The position numbers and the translations under genes were made by a program. This document shows, piece by piece, positions 21,217-33,758 of a stretch of DNA of 64,000 nucleotides. How positions within the stretch are numbered: position 1 is the first letter of the stretch; every line of letters starts with the position of its first letter. Below the pieces are notes generated by a model, which was not told where the DNA came from, made no database searches, and saw only the letters and a program-made list of their open reading frames with translations. Origin of the DNA: Mycoplasma elephantis ATCC 51980 (GTDB lineage: Bacteria > Bacillota_I > Bacilli_A > Mycoplasmatales > Metamycoplasmataceae); NCBI RefSeq assembly GCF_000687815.1, contig NZ_JHXU01000001.1, positions 56,308 through 120,307 of the forward strand, in the 5' to 3' direction.

Positions 21217-21705
21217 AACAATTTTTCTAATTTTTTCTTTAATTTCCGCTAACGGTAATGGTTTATTTTGCTCAACATTTACATGCATATAAACAATTCT
21301 ATTACGTGAATTTATTAAAATAACAGATCTAGCTAGAATATTTAAATCTTTTATTAGTAATCCGGTTCTATAACCAAAACCATGATGAACATGATCTGAA
21401 TAAACTTTAATATTTTGTACAGAATTTAGCGCACATCAATTTGCTAATGTAAATGGTAAATCGTTTGATATAGCAACAATTCCTAATTTAGGGAATTCGT
21501 TAGCTAATTCTCCTAGTCATCTTACTTGAGTATCACAAATACTTGTTGAAATTGATGGGAATGATGAAATAAGTGTATAGTGTTCAGATCTTAGTTCTTC
21601 ATCCTTTAATTCTAGGTTTGTTCCTGTGAAAAATAGGTGTCCATTTTTCTTAACTGGGTTTGCAAATAATGTATATTTTTTATTATTAAAAACAACTTTT
21701 TTCAT
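21211..21705 (-). CDS. tpx: Thiol peroxidase (2-Cys peroxiredoxin)
   Basis: Reduces hydrogen peroxide and organic peroxides with thioredoxin as electron donor. The 164-aa protein has the peroxidatic cysteine in FPSISTSICDTQVRWL (about residue 58) and the Tpx-type resolving cysteine in FTLANWCALNS (about residue 92). SNDLPFTLA matches the SADLPFAQ segment of E. coli Tpx. Start ATG follows AAGGAAAA. It is isolated on the minus strand, convergent with pfkA. In a cell without catalase this is probably a main peroxide defence. Confidence 0.93.
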
Positions 21706-21807
21706 TATTTTCCTTTCTATAATAAAAATTATAATACAAAAAGAAAAAACATTTTTTTTAGTTTTTCAATAATAAATAGCCATTTTAAAGCAAAAACAAG
21801 ATATTAT

Positions 21808-21832
21808 AAAAACTTGCATAATGCAAGTTTTT
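21808..21832 (-). terminator. Intrinsic terminator of eno
   Basis: AAAAACTTGCAT (21808-21819) / ATGCAAGTTTTT (21821-21832), a 12-bp palindrome around a single A, so the innermost pairs would open. It lies 9 bp after the eno stop and is T-tailed on the minus strand. Confidence 0.82.
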
Positions 21833-21841
21833 AATTATTTA

Positions 21842-23257
<1,416 letters not shown>

Positions 23258-23320
23258 TCAATATAATCATTAATTATAAATAAAAATCAAAAATGGCAAT
23301 ACTTCCATAAATTATTAATA

Positions 23321-23326
23321 TATAAT
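23321..23326 (+). promoter_or_regulatory. -10 box of the metK leader transcript
   Basis: TATAAT about 27 nt upstream of the first helix of the metK riboswitch; transcription would start near 23333. This is the only good -10 hexamer upstream of the aptamer in the 293-bp gap. Confidence 0.45.
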
Positions 23327-23352
23327 ATTCAAAATAACAAAATAACAAAATA

Positions 23353-23489
23353 AATACATAAAGAGTTGCATAGCTTAGCGGCTTTGATGCATGCCAACCT
23401 GTTGATTCAAGGTGGATAGTAAGGAATTTGTTTCAACATGTATTATTAATATATAGTTTTAACAATCTTTACTAAAGATTGTTTTTATT
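23353..23489 (+). promoter_or_regulatory. SAM-I-like riboswitch controlling metK by transcription termination
   Basis: The aptamer follows the SAM-I layout in compact form. P1 is AATACAT (23353-23359) / ATGTATT (23438-23444). The joining strand AAAGAG (23360-23365) matches the SAM-I AAGAG. P2 is TGCAT-AGC / GCT-TTG-ATGCA (23367-23391). P3 is ACCT (23397-23400) / AGGT (23410-23413) inside CCAACCT...AAGGTGGAT, the SAM-I core. Loop CTTA (23374-23377) can pair with TAAG (23420-23423) as the usual pseudoknot. P4 is missing. TAGTAAGGA (23417-23425) can pair over 9 bp with TCTTTACTA (23466-23474), the 5' part of the terminator. Position before metK fits SAM feedback. The subclass (SAM-I, SAM-I/IV variant) is not determinable by eye. 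Confidence 0.75.
23461..23487 (+). terminator. Riboswitch expression-platform terminator of metK
   Basis: AACAATCTTT (23461-23470) / AAAGATTGTT (23474-23483), a 10-bp stem with a 3-nt loop and a T tail, about 30 nt before metK. The upstream arm is also the target of the antiterminator pairing from the aptamer. Confidence 0.85.
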
Positions 23490-23511
23490 TTATATAAGTA
23501 TTGGAGGGGTA

Positions 23512-24648
23512 ATGTATAAAAAATTGTTTACTAGTGAGGCAGTAGGGGTTGGTCATCCAGATAAAATATGTGATCAAATAAGTGATTATATTTTAGATAT
23601 CGTATTAAGCAAAGATAAAGATGCAAGAGTTGCAATTGAAACAATGGCTTCAAACCATCTTATTATAATAGCGGGCGAATTGACAACCACTAGTTATGTT
23701 GATGTTGTTAAGGCTGCATGAGAAGTATTATTTAAAATTGGGTATACTGAAAATGATTTTACTATTATTTCTAATGTAAATTCTCAAAGTCATGATATAT
23801 CTGTTGGCGTGGATAAAGTTGATGGAGAATTAGGGGCTGGTGATCAAGGAATAATGTTTGGATATGCAACCAATGAAACAAGTAAATATATGCCATTAGC
23901 CCACTCTATTGCAATTGATCTTATAAAACAAGCTGAAAAAATAAGAAAAAGCGAGAATAATACGTGAATTAAAGCTGATATGAAATCACAAGTAACTATT
24001 GATTATACATTTAAAACTCCAAAAATAAATACAATTTTAATGGCCATTCAGCATGAAAAAAACCAAAATTATAATGAAATGAAGGAGTTTGTTAAAAATA
24101 ATATTTTAGCGCCCATTGTCTTAAAATACGGATTAAATAATGATTATAAATTTTATTTTAACCCAACAGGTATTTTTGAAATAGGTGGACCATTTGGGGA
24201 TACGGGTTTAACCGGAAGAAAAATAATTGTGGATACATATGGAGGTTATGCACATCATGGTGGTGGAGCATTTAGTGGTAAGGATTATACAAAAGTTGAT
24301 CGTTCAGCTGCTTATATGTGTCGTTATATTGCTAAAAATATTCTGGCAGCAAAAATCGCTGATGAAATAGAAATCCAAGTTTCATATGGTATTGGTCTTT
24401 CAAAACCAATATCAATATCTATTGTTAAAAGTAAAAATTCTAAATATAAAGATGAAGAATTAATAGAAATGATAAGTAGTGTTTTTGATCTTACTCCTAA
24501 AGGAATTATTGAAAAACTAAATTTAAAAAATATTAAATATTTTAAAACAACATGTTTTGGACATTTTGGTCATACTAGCTCCAATTTTACTTGAGAAAAA
24601 CTTGATAAAGTAGAAGAAATTTTGTCGTATTTTAAAAACAAAAAATAG
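23512..24648 (+). CDS. metK: S-adenosylmethionine synthetase
   Basis: Makes SAM from methionine and ATP. The 378-aa protein has [20 protein letters not shown] at the N terminus (ATP and metal site), [12 protein letters not shown] (the GAGDQG signature), and the phosphate-binding motif [19 protein letters not shown]. Length is near the family norm (380-400 aa). I choose ATG 23512 because it sits directly after a strong GGAGGGG ribosome binding site; an ATG at 23479 in the same frame would lie in the terminator. Several TGA codons encode Trp. It is transcribed behind a SAM-I-like riboswitch. SAM is needed by RsmI and other methyltransferases. Confidence 0.97.
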
Positions 24649-24666
24649 TATTTTTCAAGAAAAAAG

Positions 24667-24735
24667 CAACATTTTTTATTCATATATTTAATTTTTTGGT
24701 TTATATATATAATAAAAAATTTTTAAAAAATGTTG
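24667..24735. repeat. 12-bp inverted repeat in the metK-lipoprotein gap
   Basis: CAACATTTTTTA (24667-24678) and its exact complement TAAAAAATGTTG (24724-24735), 45 bp apart. The right arm touches the extended -10 element of the next gene. It is either an AT-rich metK 3' structure or an operator-like site. Confidence 0.5.
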
Positions 24736-24742
24736 ATATCAT
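24734..24742 (+). promoter_or_regulatory. Extended -10 box, 6 nt before the transglutaminase-like gene
   Basis: TGATATCAT (TG, one base, TATCAT) ends 6 nt before ATG 24749, the same geometry as for polC, dnaA and cdsA. A further TATAAT lies upstream at 24708-24713 and could serve as an alternative promoter. Confidence 0.4.
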
Positions 24743-24748
24743 ATAGTT

Positions 24749-26371
24749 ATGATAAATATAAAGAAAATATTTAGAATATTTAAAAATATTTTGCTTGTTG
24801 TGCCATCTTTATCAATAGGTGGTTTTTTGACATCATGTAATGTTTCTGAATTATTTGAGAAAAAGGAAATTCCTAATTGAGATAACAATTTTAATAATTT
24901 TAAAAAAAATACTGAAAATAACACAACAAATAAACCAAAAGAAGATGTAAATAAAAAACAAGATAACAATTTAGAAAATGATTTCGTAATAGAATACAAG
25001 CAAGTTACACCTGAGCAAAATGAAATAGATAAACATAGGGCTATTCAAAATATAAGACTAATAGTGGGTGATAAAAATATAGAATCATATGATAGGGTAT
25101 TTGATAAAACCAGAAATCAAAAAATCTATTTTGCAATTAAGGAAAAATTAAATTCAGCAAGAAATGAATTATTAAGAATTACACCTTTAGTTTATGATGA
25201 AATGGGACTTAGAGAAGGGCGTTTTAGATCAAATCTTATTAGATATGAAAACTTTATCAATAATTTCTTAAAAACTAAAAAAATTGGTAGTAACCCTAAT
25301 AATTTCATAATTAGTAACATGATTAATTATTTTCATAATGACATATATTCATACAAGTGAAATTGTGTAAATAATTATGAATTTATTAATACATTTTTGG
25401 ATGATGTTTTAAATTATTTAAAAGGAGTACAAAGAGATATAGCTCTTACTTTTGATAAGGAAAATGCTCTAGTTATTGATAACGAATATTTAGAAAATCT
25501 AAATTTTTTAAATAAAAATTTAGATTCAGAGTATATGTCACCAAAAGATATAAAAAACTTTAGGAAACAATTGCTTAAAAATGGAACTGCTAAAATTGAA
25601 AATATTAAAGTTAATAAACCAGTTGTAAATTCTCCTGATCATACAACTATATATGATATTGTTTATGATTTAACCGGCGGTTCAAATTATTTTAATGATA
25701 TAGTTTCATTTAGTTATAGTTATAAGCCAATATCGAACAATCAATATATATATTCAATGACGGATAATCTTGATTATAGAACTGAAAATGTAGAAGAACA
25801 AATAATTGTAAACAAAATGATATTAGCTGTAATACCTAATATTATTAGCAAAAATATGAGTGATGCACAAAAAATTGAAGCAGTTCATAATTGAATAGCT
25901 GATAGAACCGAATATTCTTCCAATACAGAACTAAAAGATAAAAGTTTACAAGATAAAATAAGAAGCACATTTAGATTTGTTAACAAAGAAAGTGTTGTTT
26001 GCGAGGGATATGCAAGAATGTTTTCTAAATTTATGTTATTTTTAAACATAGACTGTTGATATATTACTGGTTATGCAACCAACGGTGCTGATAATACTGA
26101 ATTACATGCATGAAATATGGTTAATTTAGATGGTCAAGACTTGTTTATTGATGTCACTTGAGATGACCCAATAATGCCTATAACAAATAGAAATGATTTT
26201 ATACAACATAAATCAATAACCGCTTATAAAAGAGATTATTTATTAAAAGATTGAAATACATTTTCTAATAATGGAAGAAATAGAAGAATTGATGACTTAT
26301 TTTACAAATTAAAAAAATATAGAGAAGAAAGAAAAAAAGAATATATAAACTTACTTTATTTCCAATATTAA
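24749..26371 (+). CDS. Lipoprotein with transglutaminase-like protease domain
   Basis: A 540-aa protein with a signal peptide (about 1-29) and lipobox ending at Cys in FLTSCNVSE. A Lys/Asn-rich linker (about 35-80) precedes a helical middle region. The C-terminal third is a transglutaminase-like fold with the full papain-type triad in order: Cys in SVVCEGYARMF (about 419), His in ELHAWNMV (about 454) and Asp in LFIDVTWDDP (about 467). Family members are usually cysteine proteases or peptidases rather than cross-linkers, so a surface peptidase is likely. It lacks a clear ribosome binding site. It stands alone and ends at a terminator shared with the lipoprotein gene that ends at 26402. Confidence 0.85.
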
Positions 26372-26373
26372 AC

Positions 26374-26408
26374 AAAATAAAAAACACAAGTTTTGTGTTT
26401 TTTATTTT
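26374..26408. terminator. Bidirectional terminator ending the opp1 operon
   Basis: 16-bp inverted repeat AAAATAAAAAACACAA (26374-26389) / TTGTGTTTTTTATTTT (26393-26408) with a 3-nt loop. It serves the transglutaminase-like gene (+) and the long minus-strand opp1 operon, whose last stop codon lies in the right arm. Confidence 0.85.
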
Positions 26409-29400
26409 TTAAATCCAGAAATTTTAAGTTGAATTTCCATTGAATCATTACCTTTAGAAATTATCAAACCAATAGTTTTATAACCATTTCTATTGTAAAA
26501 TCTACCATCGTATTCGTTAATTTTATATTTTATATCATTGACACTAACGGCTTCATGGGCTTTTAAAAGGTCTAGACGATTTACATCTTCGATGAATTTG
26601 GTTAACGTTTTAGAGTCATCTGTATCATAATAACTGATTTCCATAGGGAATGAATCAGTATTTTTGGTTGTTGTGAGATTATTAAAGTTTGTGTTGATGT
26701 AATCATAAACTTTTTGTATTGCCTCTTTGTTTTCAAGGTTCTCTTTTACATCTTTAATGTCATTTGTGAATTTATTTTTAAAGTATGTATCGTTTAGCTG
26801 GTTAATTAAATTGGTGGTGTTTGTGTATTTTTCTTTTAATTTTGTAGTGTCTGCATATTTATTTTTTGAATATTTAATTAAATCTTTTACGGCTTTATCG
26901 ACTTTGTCTATTTCTTTTAAATTTGGGTCATCCAATTTTAATTTAACTTTTTCTAATCTCTTATTAAATTCTACTTTTTCTAATGCATAATCATTATCAG
27001 GTAATGATTTTATAGCATTCATTGCTTTTAAATAAAGGGGTTGAATAATAGAAATGGTTGTATGAGGATCAGTAATAGAATTTTCTGCTTCTTGTAAAAG
27101 TTTTTCAATATCTTTTAAGTTTTTATTTTTTATTTTTTCTCTTACTAACTTTAAATCAAATTCAACTTTTTTAATTCTTATATCTTTGTTTCAATCTTCA
27201 AGATTTGGGTTTGCGCTTCTTGTGTATTGTCATGAGAATGTGATGTTTACATTTTCTTCATCACCATTTATTAATCCGGTACCTCTATTAATAAATGTAC
27301 TAAATCTTAAATTATTTAAAATATCATTTATTACAAATTTATTTCAATTATCATTTATTTTTTCTTCAAAAATGATAAATTTTGAATAATTTATTATATT
27401 TACAAGTGAATGTGCGGATACAATATCATTTGATGCAAGAAGTTCTATTTTTATTTCATTGGCATTTAATTTACTTAAAAAATCATCTTTTTCAGAATCA
27501 GAAAGTACTTTTGTGGTGTCGTATTTAATTCAATCATTATTATTTTTTACTTTTAGTTCTAAATTTTTACAGCTATTAATTTCATTAAATAGGTTTTCAA
27601 TATTGTCTTTATTTATTGTTGAAATACTAATTTTTAAAACATTTGCCTTATAATTTGATACTAAATCATTTATAAAATTAAAAGGGAAATTATATTCTAC
27701 TCATTGATTAGGGAGAATTTCTTCCTCAATTTGAATAAATTTAGAATAACTAAATTCGTTTAAAAATTTAGGGATGTTATTTTCATCTAAATCTTTAATT
27801 TTTACTCTTAATTTATTTTGTTCAAGTTTTTTAATTTCTTTATCTATTATTTTGTGATATTCGGATTCTGGAACGACACCTTTTAAGTCTTCTAATATAA
27901 CATTATATATTTTTGATTTTATGCCTTTGAATTCAATTGTAAAACTTATTTCTAAAGCATTTTTAATATCGTTTGATTCTTTAATGTCTCTTTCTTTAAT
28001 AATTATTTTAAATTTATTTTTATCAAAATCAAAGTTATTACCATCTATATTTCTTAAACGAAGTGTTTTGTCATTGATTTTTTTCTCGTCAAGAACCTTA
28101 ATTGCCGTAAAGCTTTTATCAACACCATCAATTGATACAAATTTATCAAATTTTGGATTTTCTTCTTTTCCAAAAACTTTATAAATTTCATTTAAAGCTT
28201 TATTTTTAAAACCATTATTACTTAAAAAATCTCCAATGTTTGCATTATGAGAAGTTCAAACATTTTTTAATAAATTATCATTAGAAATTAATTTTATTAA
28301 ATTTTCATCTTCATAAAATACCTCAGGGAATTTTGAAACAAATGAATTAAGATTTTTTATTACGATATCGCCATAACAATTTGAAAATTCATTCATTCTT
28401 TTTCTTCAAGCTGCTTCTTTTCAGAATTTAGTTGGTTTTGGTTCTATATCTTCATAATTACTTATTATTTCATTAATAAAGAATATTTCCCTTTCATCTT
28501 CATTTATTTTGATATTATTGTGTTTTATATCGCTTCATCTTGTGAATTCATCATTATTTTCTAATTTAATATGGTTTTTAATATCTATGCGTTCATAAAG
28601 TTTTAGGTTTTGTTCCAAAACAAAATGTAAAAATGTAACATATAAAAATGAATCATTTTCAGAAAGTGTCTTAATATCAATTTTATATAAAGTATTTTTA
28701 AATTCTTTAAGATAGTCTTGATTTTGATTTTCTTCTATTGCAAATCAATCATTATATTTTGTTAATAAAATTTTAATATTAGGATTTTCGCCTAGAAGTA
28801 AATCTTTGTACTTATTAAAAATAGAACTTTCAATTTGTGTTAAATTTTCTAAAGTAATAAATGAATGATTTGATAATTTCTCTTTTAATAATTCATAAGG
28901 GGATTTTTCTGATGTATTTACTAGATCAATTTCTTTTTTAATTTTGTTAATATTATTATCATTATTTTCTAAGAAAAGAGAATATGGAATTAAACTGTAT
29001 ATTTTTGTATATATATAATTATTATATTGTTCATTAAAATCACTAAATTTAGAAGTTATAATTTCAAGAAATTTACATAAACCATCCATATCTTTTATAT
29101 CTTTTATCTTTGGAAATTCAACGCCTCATAAATTTTTAAATTTTAAAAATGTAGTAAAACTAGTATTTAGTTTACTTACATTATTTTTTTGTTCATCTTT
29201 TATTATCAAAGAACCAAATTTTTCTCTAAGTTCATTTATTTTTTGTATTTCTGATTCATTTGTTAAAAGATTCTCAAAATTGTTGATGTTTTCTTGATAT
29301 TTATTTATTAATTTACTTGTTTGTTCAACCAATTCATTTGATTTTTGTATTAATTTTTTTTCTAACTCATTATTGTTTTTTGTTAGTTCTAATAGCTCAT

Positions 29401-29566
29401 TATATTTACTTTTATAGTCATAATTTAAATCAAACTTATCAACTTTTTCGCTAAATTCTAATAATTTATTTTCAACAATGTCTGTTTTATTTTGATTGTT
29501 ACATGAAATTGCAAATGTTGTTATGCTTAACAACGAAATAAATGGAATTAATAATTTTCTTTTCAT
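26402..29566 (-). CDS. Large surface lipoprotein, last gene of the opp1 operon
   Basis: A 1,054-aa lipoprotein, intact when TGA is read as Trp. The signal peptide MKRKLLIPFISLLSITTFAIS ends at a lipobox Cys (AISC). The N-terminal 160 residues are rich in Leu, Glu, Asn and Lys and probably form a coiled coil (LLELTKNNNELEKKLIQKSN). The long middle consists of repeated acidic, Lys-rich segments with lysine/isoleucine-rich strands (for example VLKISISTINKDNIENLF), and the C-terminal part is again helical. I do not recognise a named domain or catalytic motif. It begins 13 nt after the preceding lipoprotein; its GGAGG ribosome binding site overlaps that gene's stop. Surface adhesion or nutrient binding is possible but unproven. 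Confidence 0.75.
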
Positions 29567-29578
29567 GATTTGCCTCCT

Positions 29579-32458
29579 TTATCCCTTTCTAAAAGGATAT
29601 TGTGACGTTATATATGTTTTGTAAACTTTTAATATATCTTCTATAGTATGAGTATTGTAGGCCGGGTTATTTTTTGAATATATTTTTTCTTGTGTTTGAC
29701 CGGTTCTTGGATCTTTATATTCAAAGGTTATAGAAGTTCATTTTGTTTTATCGATTTTATCAACTTCTTCAACTTCATCACCTTTTAAAAAGTCCTTTCT
29801 ATTATATTGAACTTTATATCTAATGGTATATTTATCTCAAATATCTGTGTTTGTAGAGTCGGGTTTGTACCCTGGCAATTCAAAGTAATAATATTCATAA
29901 TACAAATGTCATGATTTAAATAATTCATAATCTAAATCCATATCAGTTGATTTTATAACATATACAAATTGAGATTTTGACTCCTTAGTTTGAGGGTTTG
30001 GTTGATTATTACTATCATAATTAAGAACAATTTTTTTAACCCCCGGTATTTTTGTTTCAAGATCGGAAAGTTCGCTTCATATGATAAAACTTTTTTCTCT
30101 ATTTTTATCTCAGAATTTATCAACTTCATCTTTTGTTTTTAATTGTATAAATTCTTTTTCTCTAATAACTTTTAAGAAGAAATCAAATGCATATTTATAT
30201 GTAAAATGTTTGTCTTTAAAATAAAGTTCATCTACTGTATTAAGTTTTTTGATATCTCTAATTATATTTAAAACAAAATTTTTAGCTTTATTGTATCTTT
30301 TGTAAAAACTTTCTCTAGTTAATACGATTTTTTCTAATTTTCATTCTTCTTGATTATTAGGGTTTTGCACATAATCATTTATATATATATCCTCTATTTC
30401 TTCTTCTTGGAATATACCATCTTCATTTTTATCAAATCTTGCTTTGTCAGCATAAATAGCAGTATATGTATTTATAGGAATGTCATCGATTAATTCTTCT
30501 TTTTCATTGTAGAAACCAATAAGTCCATTTTTTTGCCCATTTTGCCCTTGATTTACCGAGGCAAAATCTTCTGCATTAATAATTGTGCTAGTCATTTCTG
30601 GTGTAACGTTGTTGTTCGCAAATCGTTTATCGTTTTTGATAAGAATATTTTCAACAGATCATATGTTATATTCTTTTAGTAATTTTTTATCAGGTCCATA
30701 TTCATAAACATGTCTTACACCTCAGCGTTTGATTTCTGGGTCATCAATTTCTCTTTGGCTTCCATCGGGTTTAAGATTTAATTCACTTGAATATGATGAA
30801 GATATTTTTATTTGATTATCAGAATTATATTGATATTTAACTCTTAATCATGTTCTAAATTGTTTAGAACCCAAACCTGATAAACTAACATTATATTGTT
30901 TTTTATCAGTAATAAGGTTTAGTGCATCATCATAAATATATTCTTTGCTTTCATCATATATATAACGTTTTTGTCCGTTAATTTCTTCACCATCTACAAC
31001 TACTCGTAAATCGTCAAGACGTTTCTCTCCATCTCTTTTCTCAAAATGAATGACATATAAATATCGTAAGTCATGTTCAAATTTTAATCTATGCTTACTA
31101 TCATATTCGTACTTAATGGCTACGTTTTGTCATACTATAGCATTTTCTATGTCTTTTCCTATATTTTTTTCTGATCTACAATCATATAACGCAACAGATA
31201 TAGGTTGGTTGTATTCATTAAATGAAGTTCAAAGAGTTAATAAAGGATAATAAATTTTTTTTATTTGTCCATTTTCATATTCTTCTTTTACGCCCATTCC
31301 TCACGCTTTAGCTTCAAGATCGCTTTTTCCAGTATTTTCCTCATATTTTTCATAATATGTAGGTTTAGAATTTATGTTACCGTTAGAATCATAGATTACT
31401 CTAATTGTATGATTTCATTTATTAATTTTATCGATTGTTTGGTTAGGATTATCATCATGTAAGTAAACAGTAGTTCTTTTTAGTTTTAACTCTTCTTTTT
31501 CTTGTTTATTAAATGATGAATCATATGTTACAACTTTAATTCTTTCTCTATATATTCTTTTAACATTTGTTTCATCATCTTTATCATCATAATAAGTAGC
31601 TTCAAGTGGGGGTTTACCTATATTTGTTTCAGAATTATTTGCGGGGTTTGAGATACATTTATATCTACCGACCATAAAATTTTCTTCAATAATTTCATTA
31701 TTTGAGTTAAATTTTATTCCGTCATTATTTTCAAAATATCTAACTTCAGCAACACCTGTTCATATTAATGCATCTTCAATTCTTGTGTCAATATTATCTT
31801 TTGCTAAATAACGAGCAAAAGAAGTTTCTCACCCTTTTTCACTATATGTTCTTTTGAATGCTTCCCCGCTTCATTCTTTTGTTAATAAAGAAAGTTTTGG
31901 ATTCTCTAAGTTAGCTTCGTATCTTGCGAAAAGAGCAATATTTGATTCTGAAGGGTTATCTAAAGAGTTATATAAAAATTTAGAAAATGAATGAATTTTG
32001 TTCATTTTATATTCAAAATTAGTAAAAACCGTTAACTGTTTATCTATTAAACTTTTAATTTCTTTTACTTGTCCATTTTCAATTTTAGCCTCAAATAAAG
32101 CATTGTCATTTTCGAATGAGTTAAATATTTTAATGTTTTCTAATTGACTATTTTGTTTTATCATTATTTCAATGTCATTTAGTACTTCAGATAAATAATT
32201 TCTTTTTTTAGAACTATCTTCATATTTAATGATTCCATTATTACCATTAAAAGTAATATTTGTTTGCATGTTATTAGATAATCTATTTATAAGTTTATGT
32301 TTATTCGAATTAGAAGTTTGCTTGTTATTGCTGTTTTCATTATTTCTTGGCAATATTTCATATTTATTAACATTTTGGTTATTATTACATGAGGTTAAAA
32401 TACCTAAAGTAGAAGTGGTTAATAAAAATCCCAACAATTTTATACTATATTTCTTCAT
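29579..32458 (-). CDS. Large surface lipoprotein with YD-like repeats
   Basis: A 959-aa lipoprotein. Signal peptide MKKYSIKLLGFLLTTSTLGIL with lipobox Cys (LTSC). After a low-complexity Asn/Ser linker and a helical part, residues of about 210-650 contain irregular repeats of the form aromatic-x-Tyr-(Asp/Asn/Gly)-x(2)-x-(basic or polar): VIYDSNGNI, IKYEYDSKHRLKFEHD, VKYQYNSDNQIKISSS, HVYEYGPDKKLLKEYN. These resemble YD/RHS-type beta repeats, though weakly. The C-terminal third is Lys/Asp-rich. The start at 32456-32458 has a GGAGGG ribosome binding site and overlaps the end of oppF by 14 nt, so it belongs to the opp1 operon. Function unknown. Confidence 0.75.
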
Positions 32459-33758
32459 ATTTTCCCTCCCTTCAATTATATACTTCATCTGGAGTAGCCA
32501 AAACAAAGTGATTATTTCCTAAATCAATTCATTCTGGTTGATTTTCTTTAGTGTAATTATGTATAGAAGTAGAATAACGATATCCCAATAACGACCCTTT
32601 TTTAGAATCGATTGAAGGAACAGCGTCCATCAAACTTTTGGTATATGGATGAATATAATTTTTAATAATTTCATCTGTAGGACCCATTTCTAAAATTCTT
32701 CCTTGATTCATAACAATAATTCGGTCAGAAATATATTCAACCATTCTTAAGTCATGAGCAATAAAGATAACAGTGAGATCAAATTTTTCCTTTAAATCAT
32801 TAAAGATATTAATAACTTGGGCTTGAATAGAAACATCAAGTGCTGAAATAGGTTCGTCAGCAATTAAAATTTTTGGTCTTACAACCAGTGATCTTGAAAT
32901 ACCAATTCTTTGTTGTTGTCCACCAGAAAATTCAAGCGGATATCTTTTAAGTATGGATTCATCCAAACCAACTGAATTTATAATATCAATGATAAGTTCT
33001 TCTTTTTTAAATGTATCAGATTTTTTTATATCATAAGCTCTACGTTTGCTTCTTTCTTCAATAATGTTTCTTAAAAATGTTTTATCATTTTCATTTTCTA
33101 ATGTGTTTGCAAAATCTAAAATAAATGAATAAACATCTTTATCGTGAATTAATTCGTTACGAAGAGCAGGTTTAAATTCATTTATTTGTTTTACAAATAA
33201 TGAATTAGGTTCATAATTTTCTTCAACAGCCTCAAATAACATATCAACAGTTTTTTCATCAAAGTTATATATATAAATAATATCTAAATTTGAAATATTA
33301 TTAAGTCCTTCTGAAATAACACTATATATATTTTTGTTAGGGTTTAATGAATTGGCGGGATCTTGGAATATCATTTGCACTTTATTTACCATAAAGTCAC
33401 GTAAGCTTTTATAATCTTTAACCTTTTTTATTTTGAATAGGTTTTTAAAACTAAATCCCATGTGTTTTGGTAAGACCAAGTCATTTATTTTAATTTCCCC
33501 GTGTTGATGAGGAACTAAACCTATAAGTGCTCTACCTAAAGTTGATTTTCCGCTACCAGATTCACCAACAATTCCTACAACCTCACCCTCATAAATATTT
33601 AAGTTAATATCTTTTAAAGCTTTAAAAGATTTATTTCCTCTTCCGTAATATACATCAAGATTTCTTATGGTTATATAAGGTGATAAATCTGGATAAAAGT
33701 TTATTGCATTATCAATGTTTTTTACAACATGTCTATTAACATTTTTCTTTCTAAACAT
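32445..33758 (-). CDS. oppF: Oligopeptide ABC transporter ATP-binding protein OppF (set 1)
   Basis: A 437-aa ATPase. Walker A GESGSGKST (65-73), Q-loop MIFQDPANSLNP (129-140), signature FSGGQQQR (277-284), Walker B KILIADEP (296-303), H-loop IAHDL, and the OppF tail HPYTKSLMDAVPSID. Between Q-loop and signature there are about 140 residues where roughly 60 are usual, so about 80 extra residues (ISNLDIIYIYNFDEKTVDML and following) are inserted. A TGA (Trp) at 32529-32531 is followed by the conserved end (WIDLGNNHFVLATPDEVYNW), so the true stop is TAG at 32445. It overlaps oppD by 8 nt and the next lipoprotein by 14 nt. Confidence 0.93.

Noticed and set aside
23479..23511. Earlier in-frame start for metK at 23479
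   Set aside because: It lies in the terminator stem, while ATG 23512 has a strong GGAGGGG site and gives the normal MetK N terminus.
27186..28184. Plus-strand open frames opposite the large lipoprotein gene
   Set aside because: They are hydrophobic, have no ribosome binding sites and mirror a continuous 1,054-aa minus-strand gene.
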